64,000 nucleotides of DNA from Sebaldella termitidis ATCC 33386 (GTDB taxonomy: Bacteria > Fusobacteriota > Fusobacteriia > Fusobacteriales > Leptotrichiaceae). Below, piece by piece: positions 43,725-50,267 of this stretch; within the stretch, counting starts at the first letter, position 1, and each line of letters begins with the position of its first letter. Both the position numbers and the translations under genes were made by a program. The notes beneath the pieces were generated by a model, which worked only from the letters and a program-made list of their open reading frames with translations, had not been told where the DNA came from and did not search any database. The stretch spans positions 1,302,001 through 1,366,000 of the forward strand of contig NC_013517.1 of the NCBI RefSeq assembly GCF_000024405.1, read 5' to 3'.

Positions 43725-44111
43725 ATGTATAATAAAACAGAATATAAAAGCATAAAATTAAGAATGCAAATTGCAATGATACTAACTTTATTAATGTGTA
43801 TTCCAACTAATTATGGAATGATCAAAGCTTTACTAAATGTTTCGGATCCCCAATATGTAGGAAATTTAATTATACCTATGCCCATAGTCTTATTAGGTGA
43901 TTTTTGTGTATTATTACAAATCAAATCTTTATTTGATTTAAAAGAAGAAACTAATTTAGTAAAAATACGAAAGAGATATAAGTTTCTAAGAATTTTTTAT
44001 ATATTCTATTTTTTTATAGGGTTACTACCAATGATTCTTATATTTTCAGTTCCAAGCTTAATTGATAAATTAATAATGAAACTGAATGATGATAAAAAAG
44101 TGATGGAATAA
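43725..44111 (+). CDS. Small membrane protein, moron-like
   Basis: 128 aa with three hydrophobic segments (IAMILTLLMCIPTNYGMI, LIIPMPIVLLGDFCVLL, IFYIFYFFIGLLPMILIFSV). It has its own promoter and terminator and points against the neighbouring phage genes, the usual mark of a lysogeny-expressed added gene. No family recognised. A superinfection-exclusion role is possible but unsupported. Confidence 0.6.
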   Translation: MYNKTEYKSIKLRMQIAMILTLLMCIPTNYGMIKALLNVSDPQYVGNLIIPMPIVLLGDFCVLLQIKSLFDLKEETNLVKIRKRYKFLRIFYIFYFFIGLLPMILIFSVPSLIDKLIMKLNDDKKVME

Positions 44112-44112
44112 T

Positions 44113-44140
44113 TAGACAACATTTTTAGTTGTCTTTTTTA
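44113..44140 (+). terminator. Intrinsic terminator
   Basis: AGACAAC (44114-44120) pairs with GTTGTCT (44128-44134), followed by six T. It ends the small membrane-protein transcript and overlaps the 3' end of the leftward small ORF. Confidence 0.8.
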
Positions 44141-44266
44141 TTTTGCAATATATTTTTCAGAAATTTTAAAATCATTTATAGAAAGAATATTTATAAGTAT
44201 TTTGTTACTTCTGATAAATTTCTTAAACTTTCTGTCTTTTAAATATTGTTTTATCAGTCTCACCAT
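44138..44266 (-). CDS. Small basic phage ORF (42 aa)
   Basis: MVRLIKQYLKDRKFKKFIRS start, very basic, ATG directly after AAGGAGGC. It overlaps the stop of the upstream 43-codon ORF (TTTTTCATGGTGAGA), so the two are coupled. Likely a small early phage protein; function unknown. Confidence 0.55.
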   Translation of the reverse strand: MVRLIKQYLKDRKFKKFIRSNKILINILSINDFKISEKYIAK

Positions 44267-44391
44267 GAAAAAGCCTCCTTATTAAGTTCTATATTATATT
44301 TATTATTGAATCTTTCATTTCTGACTTTTCTTAATTTTTTATCCTTGTAATTTTTGAATTTTGACTTGATTATATAAATTATTCTTTTCAT
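44260..44391 (-). CDS. Small basic phage ORF (43 aa)
   Basis: Begins MKRIIYIIKSKFKNYKDKKL, strongly basic, behind AAAGGAGG. It sits in a chain of short leftward ORFs each with a near-perfect ribosome site. Function unknown. Confidence 0.55.
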   Translation of the reverse strand: MKRIIYIIKSKFKNYKDKKLRKVRNERFNNKYNIELNKEAFSW

Positions 44392-44405
44392 TATGATTGC
44401 CTCCT

Positions 44406-44549
44406 TTAAATGATTTCCCAGCTTTCTATAAAATAAACCATTCCTTTTTCCCTAATTATTTGTAATTCTGCAGATGTTTGGGAATGGGATCTGATGATTT
44501 CAATAACCATTTTCCGGTTGTAATAATACTGAACTGCATAAGTTTTCAT
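44406..44549 (-). CDS. Small phage ORF (47 aa)
   Basis: Begins MKTYAVQYYYNRKMVIEIIR and ends MVYFIESWEII, behind AGGAGG. The beta-helix-beta pattern with YAVQYYYNRKM and MVYFIESWE looks like a small folded DNA- or protein-binding domain. Its stop touches the ribosome site of the next ORF. Confidence 0.6.
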   Translation of the reverse strand: MKTYAVQYYYNRKMVIEIIRSHSQTSAELQIIREKGMVYFIESWEII

Positions 44550-44693
44550 AATCCTCCTAGTTGAAATTCAGAATTTTTTATCCTTTTGATATATGAAAGC
44601 CTAATATTTTTCTATGTTGCAATGGCTTCTCTTATATCTTTAGTAGATATTACTGTGTACATAACTATTCCTCCTATTTTATAATTTAGGGTA

Positions 44694-44721
44694 TTGACAA
44701 AATAAAAAAATTAAATATAAT
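44694..44721 (+). promoter_or_regulatory. Promoter of a candidate small RNA
   Basis: TTGACA (44694-44699), 16 nt, TATAAT (44716-44721): both boxes match consensus perfectly. No ORF follows before the terminator at 44779. Confidence 0.7.
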
Positions 44722-44727
44722 ATATAT

Positions 44728-44807
44728 GCAACTGTTAAAATATATATTTATTTCGTAGTTGAAAAATGTTTTGTCTTTGGGAGGCTGTCCCCTATGCCTC
44801 CCTTTTT
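44728..44807 (+). ncRNA. Candidate phage small RNA of about 80 nt
   Basis: Starts just after a consensus promoter and ends in a strong terminator: GGGAGGC (44779-44785) pairs with GCCTCCC (44796-44802), then five T. A 5' stem CAACT/AGTTG spans 44729-44761. The terminator loop contains TCCCC, able to pair with GGGGA/GGAGG ribosome sites, as C-rich loops do in several known regulatory RNAs. It runs opposite to the early leftward genes and has no ORF. Confidence 0.6.
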
Positions 44808-44843
44808 ATATTAAGTTTCTTTGTTAAAGTTTCTATTTTCCTA

Positions 44844-45191
44844 TCAATTATTTCCGATAAAAAATATATATTTTTGAAAAAGATTAAGTGATATTATTGT
44901 TGATACGCTAGGAATATAATAAAAATTTTTTATTTCTTTTTTGTTCTTCCCCAAAGTTTGATACTGAGGGTAGTAATAATTACCCTCGAACTCAACTTCT
45001 TTGATTTTACTGATTTCATCTTTCTCATCATCTGTAAAATCAGATAAATCTAATGAGATTGTGTATTCTTTTCCATATTCATCCTCATCAAAATCATCGA
45101 ATACAGGTCTCATTTGACTTTCCTCTATTATTTTAAATTCTTTGCAAGCTATCATTTCGATAATTAGTTCTTTTATTTCTTTTGTTGTCAT
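44844..45191 (-). CDS. Hypothetical acidic phage protein, first leftward gene
   Basis: 115 aa. Acidic middle (PVFDDFDEDEYGKEYTISLDLSDFTDDEKDEISKIKEVEFEGNYYYPQY) and a hydrophobic C-terminal end (STIISLNLFQKYIFFIG). First gene after the leftward promoter, with GGAG before the ATG. Early position suggests a regulator or host-takeover protein; the acidity would suit a DNA mimic. No family recognised. Confidence 0.6.
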   Translation of the reverse strand: MTTKEIKELIIEMIACKEFKIIEESQMRPVFDDFDEDEYGKEYTISLDLSDFTDDEKDEISKIKEVEFEGNYYYPQYQTLGKNKKEIKNFYYIPSVSTIISLNLFQKYIFFIGNN

Positions 45192-45207
45192 AATAATTTC
45201 TCCTTCG

Positions 45208-45349
45208 TTTGACTTTAGTCAAATATAATGTTAAAAAAATATAACTTTCTCTTATCTTGGTACCATTATATAATCTTATTTGATAAAAGTCAATATATTT
45301 TTTGAATTTAGTCAAAAAAATTGTCGTTTGTCAAAAAAAGTAGTATAAT
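45208..45349. promoter_or_regulatory. Lysogeny control region: two divergent promoters and four operator-like sites
   Basis: Leftward promoter: TTGACT (45293-45288), 17 nt, TATAAT (45270-45265). Rightward promoter: TTGTCG (45321-45326), 17 nt, TATAAT (45344-45349). Four 16-bp sites share the form TTTGACTTTAGTCAAA: 45208-45223 (perfect 7+2+7 inverted repeat), 45279-45294, 45301-45316 and 45320-45335. The second overlaps the leftward -35 and the fourth the rightward -35. The arrangement matches a lambda-like switch bound by the repressor encoded next. Confidence 0.75.
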
Positions 45350-45375
45350 TAAAATAAGAATAAGTGGAGGAAACC

Positions 45376-46056
45376 ATGGATAAAATAGAGAGAGTAACTA
45401 AAAAAATTAGAAGCAGAAGAGAAGAATTAGGGTTAAGATTGGAAGATGTCGCAAATAGTTTAAAAAGACAAGGAGTAGAAATTACTATTTCAGGCTTACA
45501 TAGAATTGAAAGTGGAGGAAGACAAAAACTGGATGCAAATTTATTAGTAGGCCTGTCTAATATTTTAGACTATAATTTTTTTGATATGTTAGGTTGGAAA
45601 GCTCCAAAAGAAAATAGTAACTATTCAATTAAGGAAAAAGAGAAAATTTTGGTAAAAATACATACTTATGACTCAAGTAAAGCTGGGAGGATTGACCTAG
45701 AAAATTTCACAGAGGAGGCTTTAATGGTTGAGGACGAAATTAGTAATAGTGTGAACGAAGGAATTATTATAAAAATAAAAGGTAATTTTATGCAGCCACA
45801 TTTCTATGAAGGAGATGTGTTACTAATTGAGAAAGAGAAATTTGAAAATTGGCAGGAATTAGACAGAAAGATTGTATTATATGAATTTGATGGGGAAACT
45901 TATATAAGAAAAGTGTTGTTTGAAAATGCAAAAGGGTATTTAATAGCTTTTAACAACAGGCTTTATGAGAATATAGAGATAAATGAAAAAATAACATATA
46001 TAGGGAGGGTGAGAAAACAAATCAATATAAGGGATCTTGACAATATAGAATTTTAA
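45376..46056 (+). CDS. CI-like phage repressor with degenerate S24 peptidase domain
   Basis: 226 aa. N-terminal XRE helix-turn-helix (LEDVANSLKRQGVEITISGLHRIESG), linker, and a C-terminal LexA/CI-fold domain (IIIKIKGNFMQPHFYEGDVLLIE ... YIGRV). An Ala103-Gly104 pair fits a cleavage site, but the catalytic Ser is Phe138 (GNFM instead of GxSM) and the Lys is Arg178 (YIRKV). Self-cleavage after DNA damage is therefore doubtful. It should bind the upstream operators and keep lysogeny. ATG 45376 is chosen since the in-frame GTG 45364 is within the ribosome site. First gene of an operon with a kinase, an unknown protein and a nuclease-like protein. Confidence 0.85.
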   Translation: MDKIERVTKKIRSRREELGLRLEDVANSLKRQGVEITISGLHRIESGGRQKLDANLLVGLSNILDYNFFDMLGWKAPKENSNYSIKEKEKILVKIHTYDSSKAGRIDLENFTEEALMVEDEISNSVNEGIIIKIKGNFMQPHFYEGDVLLIEKEKFENWQELDRKIVLYEFDGETYIRKVLFENAKGYLIAFNNRLYENIEINEKITYIGRVRKQINIRDLDNIEF

Positions 46057-46097
46057 CTGATTCTAGGAGTGGGTGAATGTTTAAAAGGAGGGAATTT

Positions 46098-46916
46098 ATG
46101 TATGGAAGAATAATAGAGGAAATTATTAAAGAAAGTAATGGTAGATTACAAATTGAGAATATTATTGTGCAAGCTGGCCAAAAAGTGGTGTGGAAAGGAA
46201 TACATAGCGATCATGGTGAGGTTGTTTTGAAGCTAGGAGATTATAACATCAGGATAGAACAAGAATATGAGATTATACAAAGTATAAAAAATGAAAATTT
46301 TCCTAAGATATACGACTTTCAAAATCGAAGAGGAATTTTTTACATTTTAGAAGAGTATATCCCAAATGGTTCATTAAGTGATATTAAAAATAAAATTTTA
46401 TATCAAAGTGAGGAAAAAATAATAGAACTGTTAAAAGATATAGTAATTCAAATGACACCAATTTGGGAGAAAAATATAGTTCATAGAGATTTAAAACCTG
46501 CTAATATTCTAATTCGGGAAAATGGAACTCCTGTAGTAATTGATTTTGGGATAGCCAAAAAAGAAGAAAGGAATATTACAAAGATATATGGTGTTACACC
46601 AAAGACATTAATATATGCTCCACCGGAACAGTATAATGAAATAAAGAAAGATATGATTGATTTAAGAACGGATTTTTATTCTTTAGGAATAATAGCTTTA
46701 GAGTTAATTTTAGGGCATCATCCATTTTTTATTAATGGAGAATTTTTAGAAGATAAATTTTTAAACTGCGAATATGAGTTCAATAAAACTGTTTCAGATG
46801 ATTTTAAAAAATTAATAAGTAAATTAGCTAATAAAAAAATATATAAAAGATTTCGAAATTCAAAGATTTTTTATGAATTTTTACTTGATATGGAGGGAAA
46901 TTATTATGAAAATTAA
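46098..46916 (+). CDS. Prophage Ser/Thr protein kinase
   Basis: About 272 aa, a bare kinase domain. ATP lysine in VVLKLGD, catalytic loop HRDLKPANILI, magnesium loop DFGIAKK, and a TLIYAPPEQY activation end typical of bacterial Hanks kinases. No membrane segment. It is 41 nt after the repressor on the same transcript, so it is probably made in the lysogen. The next gene overlaps its 3' end by 11 nt. Likely roles are abortive-infection defence (as for staphylococcal Stk2) or control of the adjacent repressor. Its codon use is more AT-rich than the flanking phage structural genes. Confidence 0.88.
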   Translation: MYGRIIEEIIKESNGRLQIENIIVQAGQKVVWKGIHSDHGEVVLKLGDYNIRIEQEYEIIQSIKNENFPKIYDFQNRRGIFYILEEYIPNGSLSDIKNKILYQSEEKIIELLKDIVIQMTPIWEKNIVHRDLKPANILIRENGTPVVIDFGIAKKEERNITKIYGVTPKTLIYAPPEQYNEIKKDMIDLRTDFYSLGIIALELILGHHPFFINGEFLEDKFLNCEYEFNKTVSDDFKKLISKLANKKIYKRFRNSKIFYEFLLDMEGNYYEN

Positions 46917-48057
46917 TCATCTAATTGGTCACAATGGAGCATGGAACTATTCTATTTATAGTGAAGACGGTATTGGACATGAATTTATAATGTCATATTT
47001 ATTTTTTAGTAGTGTGAATAAGAAAATTTTAAATTCGTTAGAATTCAAGTTTGTTGACTTAAATTTATATTTTTTATCTCATGAAGAAGTGTATATTGAT
47101 TATGAAAAAGATGGAAAAAAATCTCAAAGTAAGGTGAATAAGAAACTAATTGAAAAAGGAATTGTATGTAAAAAGGCTGGAGATTTTAAAATAAACTATG
47201 ACCTTTTTTTAAAAGAACTAGACAGATTTAAATATGAAAACATTTTAATTCCATTCTTTGATTATAATTTAGATTTAAAAGATAAGTTAGCATTAAATAG
47301 TGAGAAAATAAAAGAATTTCGTGAAAATGTAAAACAGCAAAAAGAATATTTATCTTACGTAGTTTCTTATGATGAATTGAAAAATGAGGGAAATTTTGAA
47401 AGAATATTGACATGGATAACTAAATTTGATATAAAAGGTGTATATTTAATTTTAAAAGATGAGAGTTCAAGTGAAATTAAGGAAGATATTGAAGGATTAA
47501 AAAAATACATTGAATTAATTGAAACATTAAAAGAGAATGATTTAGAAGTACATTTGGGATATAATAATAATGAATCTTTTTTATTATCAGTTGCTATGCC
47601 AGATTCGATAACCTTAGGTACTTATAAAAATTTACGAATTTTTAGTAAAAATAATTTTATAGCTAGGCAAACTAAAAAAGCAAATTTCAAAGTATTTTCC
47701 CCACTTTTATTAAATACGATACAACAAACCTATGTTGAGAATATAGAAGCAGAACTAAGAGATAATGAGAAATTAAATAAATATTTCCCTTTAAATAAAT
47801 ATTTAGTTTTGAAGCCAGAAACTTCTAATTGGCAATTTAAAGAACCAGCTGTTTATAAGTATCATATGTTTGAACTGTATAAATTATTGAAAAAATTACC
47901 ACCAAATAAGAAAGAAAGAAAAAAATATATAATAGAAAAGTTGAACAAAAGTATTGAAGAATATAATTTTTTAACTAATGAATTAAGAATTAGATTTGAT
48001 CCAAAAGATTCAGGAGATTTTTTATATAAATGGTTGAGTGTTTTAGAACAAATTTAA
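46906..48057 (+). CDS. Unknown protein coupled to the prophage kinase
   Basis: About 383 aa, soluble, alpha/beta. Starts MKINHLIGHNGAWNYSIYSE; ATG 46906 follows GGAGGG and overlaps the kinase stop. Alternating strands and helices (FERILTWITKFDIKGVYLIL, NDLEVHLGYNNNESFLLSVA, SITLGTYKNLRIFSK) give a TIM-barrel-like impression, but no catalytic motif is certain. It is co-translated with the kinase and followed by a nuclease-like gene. It may sense the invading phage or be the kinase target. Function unknown. Confidence 0.6.
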   Translation: MKINHLIGHNGAWNYSIYSEDGIGHEFIMSYLFFSSVNKKILNSLEFKFVDLNLYFLSHEEVYIDYEKDGKKSQSKVNKKLIEKGIVCKKAGDFKINYDLFLKELDRFKYENILIPFFDYNLDLKDKLALNSEKIKEFRENVKQQKEYLSYVVSYDELKNEGNFERILTWITKFDIKGVYLILKDESSSEIKEDIEGLKKYIELIETLKENDLEVHLGYNNNESFLLSVAMPDSITLGTYKNLRIFSKNNFIARQTKKANFKVFSPLLLNTIQQTYVENIEAELRDNEKLNKYFPLNKYLVLKPETSNWQFKEPAVYKYHMFELYKLLKKLPPNKKERKKYIIEKLNKSIEEYNFLTNELRIRFDPKDSGDFLYKWLSVLEQI

Positions 48058-48096
48058 ATTGTTGTTTTAAAATATCTTGTAGAAGAGGAGAGAATT

Positions 48097-48615
48097 ATGA
48101 AAAAGTTTGCAAGTGAAGCAGAGATGCAGGAAAAATTTAACGAATTTTTACACGATACTCTACTTCAAGAAGAAGATATTTATTTAGAGAATGAATTAAA
48201 AGGATTAGTTGGAATTCCAGATGTTGTAGTATATGAAAAGAGAAATATATACGTAAATTATGTTCTTTCGATAGAATTAAAATTAAAAAATTGGCAAAGG
48301 GCCTTGGTTCAAGCATATAAATATTCGAGTTTTTCGAATATGACATTTGCAATTATGGACGAAGCAACTATGGCTCCAGCTTTAAAAAATATAATTGAAT
48401 TTGAACATGCTAATGTGGGCTTAGCTTCATTTAATATATATAAAGAGCTAAAAATATATTTTGTTCCAGAAGAAAAAGCCCCTTTTTCTAAAAGGCTAAT
48501 GTATAGATTTTTAGAAATGATGACAAATAAAAGTATTGAAAAGAAATTGTATAGTAATTGTTCAAAGTTAATTTATCCAACTATAAGAAATATATATGAA
48601 AATACAGAATTATGA
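48097..48615 (+). CDS. PD-(D/E)XK nuclease-like protein
   Basis: 172 aa. The restriction-fold pattern is visible: a conserved Glu in the first helix (EAEMQEKFNEFL), GIPDVVVYE, then YVLSIELKLKNW (E-x-K) and the helix motif RALVQAYKYS, ending with a strand MTFAIMD. These correspond to motifs D, ExK and QxxxY of this superfamily. The last 70 residues are helical with basic patches. It ends the repressor-kinase operon, 39 nt after the unknown gene, and is followed by a terminator. DNA or RNA cleavage on infection is inferred. Confidence 0.65.
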   Translation: MKKFASEAEMQEKFNEFLHDTLLQEEDIYLENELKGLVGIPDVVVYEKRNIYVNYVLSIELKLKNWQRALVQAYKYSSFSNMTFAIMDEATMAPALKNIIEFEHANVGLASFNIYKELKIYFVPEEKAPFSKRLMYRFLEMMTNKSIEKKLYSNCSKLIYPTIRNIYENTEL

Positions 48616-48645
48616 AAAACGCATTTCTATGTGTTTTTTTTAAAA
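48616..48645 (+). terminator. Terminator of the repressor-kinase-nuclease operon
   Basis: AAAACGCAT (48616-48624) pairs with ATGTGTTTT (48629-48637) including G-T pairs, followed by a T-run. It closes a four-gene transcript that begins at the repressor promoter. Confidence 0.7.
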
Positions 48646-48653
48646 TATTTTCA

Positions 48654-48682
48654 TTGACAAAAATCAAACGAAAGGTTATAAT
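48654..48682 (+). promoter_or_regulatory. Consensus promoter with an overlapping operator
   Basis: TTGACA (48654-48659), 17 nt, TATAAT (48677-48682): a perfect promoter. The 15-mer at 48654-48668 recurs as its exact reverse complement at 48903-48917, after the gene, and resembles half of the repressor sites upstream. It drives the small helix-turn-helix gene. Confidence 0.7.
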
Positions 48683-48699
48683 CATATCGAGGTGAAAAA

Positions 48700-48885
48700 A
48701 TGAAAAATAATTATAGAAAGTCAAAAGAGTATATTATTTTTAGAAATACCTTATGGCGGAAAGACCTTACAATAAAAGAATTTTCAAAGAAAATAGGGAT
48801 GTCACGTCAAAATATTTATCTGGCATTTCAGAATAATACAAAGGCAACTATAGAAAAAATATTAACAGAAGTACTTAGTTTATGA
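48700..48885 (+). CDS. Small helix-turn-helix protein (Cro-like candidate)
   Basis: 61 aa, almost only an XRE-type DNA-binding domain: LTIKEFSKKIGMSRQNIYLAFQ is the helix-turn-helix. Basic start (KNNYRKSKEYIIFRNTLWRK). It has its own perfect promoter and is flanked by inverted operator-like 15-mers, so it probably regulates itself. It may be the Cro or early regulator opposing the repressor. Confidence 0.75.
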   Translation: MKNNYRKSKEYIIFRNTLWRKDLTIKEFSKKIGMSRQNIYLAFQNNTKATIEKILTEVLSL

Positions 48886-48902
48886 GTTTTTTTATAAAAT
48901 AT

Positions 48903-48917
48903 TTTGATTTTTGTCAA
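48903..48917 (+). repeat. Operator-like 15-mer, inverted copy
   Basis: TTTGATTTTTGTCAA, the exact reverse complement of 48654-48668. The pair brackets the small regulator gene and could allow looping. Confidence 0.55.
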
Positions 48918-49081
48918 TTTTTAATATTTAAAATTTTGTTATACAGATAAATTATTGAGGAAATAAGAGTATGAAAAATGATTATTCAAAAGTAAAAATA
49001 ATAAAAAAAATTAAGAGAAATTATGAAAAATATTATGAGTAGTAAAGAAATAAAAAAGAGAGAGAATAAAAGCTCTCCCTA

Positions 49082-49290
49082 TCACAAGCAACATTTTTTA
49101 CAGCAACAAAAATATTTCTTTGGATTCTGTTTCTGAGCCTGCTTTAAGGCTTCAAAAGGATTGTTAAATTTGCCTATTTAGGTTTTGAAAGAAATCGTAG
49201 ATAGATATTCACAATCTTCAGTATGTATGGTGTGTTTAAAATCATTAGAAATAAGCTTATCAAAATAATATTTCTTAGAAAACAAGACAT
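49082..49290 (-). pseudogene. Decayed small Cys-rich phage gene
   Basis: From ATG 49290 behind AAGGAG the frame reads MSCF, but homology then continues in two other frames: SKKYYFDKLISNDFKHTIHT-EDCEYLSTI and, later, NPFEALKQAQKQNPKKYFC-CCKKCC and stop. Parts of the pattern match the intact 67-aa neighbour at 49735 (NKKFILD...HDFSNITQSCNIHKI...KKCVYC). At least two frameshifts are needed, so I call it a decayed third copy. Confidence 0.45.
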
Positions 49291-49347
49291 GTCTCCTTCT
49301 AAAACATGATACTTATATCATAACATAAATTTAATAGTTTTGGTAAT

Positions 49348-49392
49348 AAAAAAGACCTCCGAAGAGGTCAGAAAAACTTGTTTTTCTCTACT
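49348..49392 (-). ncRNA. Candidate short hairpin RNA or terminator pair
   Basis: On the minus strand TTGATT, 16 nt, TATAAT (about 49426-49399) precedes two tandem hairpins. The first is an 18-nt palindrome, AGAAAAAC/GTTTTTCT. The second is GACCTC-TTCG-GAGGTC (49369-49354) with six T after it. There is no room for an ORF. It may be a very short RNA or simply a strong terminator. Confidence 0.4.
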
Positions 49393-49429
49393 ACAATTAA
49401 TTATAACATAAAAATGAAAAAAATCAATA

Positions 49430-49476
49430 GTAGGAGTGATTGGATTTAAATATATTAGAATTTGGAGAAAAGTAGA
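49430..49476 (+). repeat. Truncated duplicate of the replication-gene start
   Basis: The 15-mer GTAGGAGTGATTGGA (49430-49444) is repeated exactly at 50253-50267 as the ribosome site of the replication gene. It is followed by TTG-started codons reading LDLNILEFGEK and a stop, matching the real start LDLNVLGFNQEK. The copies bracket about 0.8 kb with two small Cys-rich genes. Confidence 0.65.
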
Positions 49477-49498
49477 AAGTAATTTAAGTATTATAAAA

Positions 49499-49519
49499 TA
49501 AAAAAAGCCCGTATAGGGC
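49499..49519 (-). terminator. Intrinsic terminator of the 67-aa gene
   Basis: On the minus strand GCCC-TATAC-GGGC (49519-49507) is followed by seven T. It lies 13 nt beyond the stop of the leftward small gene. Confidence 0.7.
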
Positions 49520-49531
49520 AATATGAATAAG

Positions 49532-49735
49532 TTAATAATATTTTTCAATCATACAATAAACACATTTTTTCTTGTAACGAGGGTGTCCTTTGATCTCTTC
49601 ATTTAAAAGATCTGAATCAAAAATATTTTGGAGTTCAATTTTATGTATATTACAACTTTGGGTGATATTTGAAAAATCATGACAAATACCGGAATTAATA
49701 TCTAAAATAAATTTTTTATTCAAATATTTATACAT
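49532..49735 (-). CDS. Small Cys-rich phage protein (67 aa)
   Basis: MYKYLNKKFILDINSGICHD start; four Cys (ICHD, QSCNI, KKCVYC) that could bind zinc. ATG follows GAAAGG. It is transcribed against the replication genes, with its own terminator. Similar in layout to the decayed copy at 49290 and more loosely to the 70-aa neighbour. Probably an added gene expressed independently. Confidence 0.55.
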   Translation of the reverse strand: MYKYLNKKFILDINSGICHDFSNITQSCNIHKIELQNIFDSDLLNEEIKGHPRYKKKCVYCMIEKYY

Positions 49736-49893
49736 AAAAAACTACCTTTCTTTAGAAAAATGTTGAATATATTTATAATCACAATAGATGAATTTTTTTA
49801 AGAAAGTTCATAAGAAAAAATCACATAATTCTAAAAAAATATCAATCGTTGTACTAAAAGAGAAAAAATCAGAAACAAGTTTGATAAAATTCT

Positions 49894-50106
49894 TTAATAG
49901 AATTTATTGAAGAGAAATTTTTTGTACAAATTACATTGATGGGCATCATTACAATTACAATGTTCGCTACTACATCGATAAAGAACTTTTTTTTGATTTT
50001 TTGTAGGAAAACCTTCAGGAGAAATACCAAAAATTTTAACAGTTATTTCCTCAAATTGTTCAGTTTTAGTGCAGTAGTCTTTAAAATAGTCAAAATAAAA
50101 ATTCAT
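49894..50106 (-). CDS. Small Cys-rich phage protein (70 aa)
   Basis: Starts MNFYFDYFKDYCTKTEQFEE and ends with RCSSEHCNCNDAHQCNLYKK, five Cys and two His in the C-terminal third that suggest a metal site. ATG 50106 is taken with AAGGAT about 10 nt upstream; a GTG three codons earlier is possible. Orientation and size match the neighbouring small gene. Confidence 0.5.
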   Translation of the reverse strand: MNFYFDYFKDYCTKTEQFEEITVKIFGISPEGFPTKNQKKVLYRCSSEHCNCNDAHQCNLYKKFLFNKFY

Positions 50107-50267
50107 AATATACACATCCTTAAAATATTAAGTAATAAAATATTGAAAAAATGGAAAGTGAATAGTACTGAAAAGTTATAGATTAAGTTTTATATCAGAA
50201 AGCGAATGGAATGAATATTAATAATTATATCATAAGTAAAAATTAAAATAAAGTAGGAGTGATTGGA

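Noticed and set aside
44642-44660. 16-codon ORF with a good ribosome site before the chain of small leftward ORFs
   Set aside because: MYTVISTKDIREAIAT is too short to support as a gene; it may be a leader peptide, but nothing else backs it.
48971-49042. 23-codon lysine-rich ORF after the small HTH gene
   Set aside because: Weak ribosome site and composition expected by chance in AT-rich DNA.
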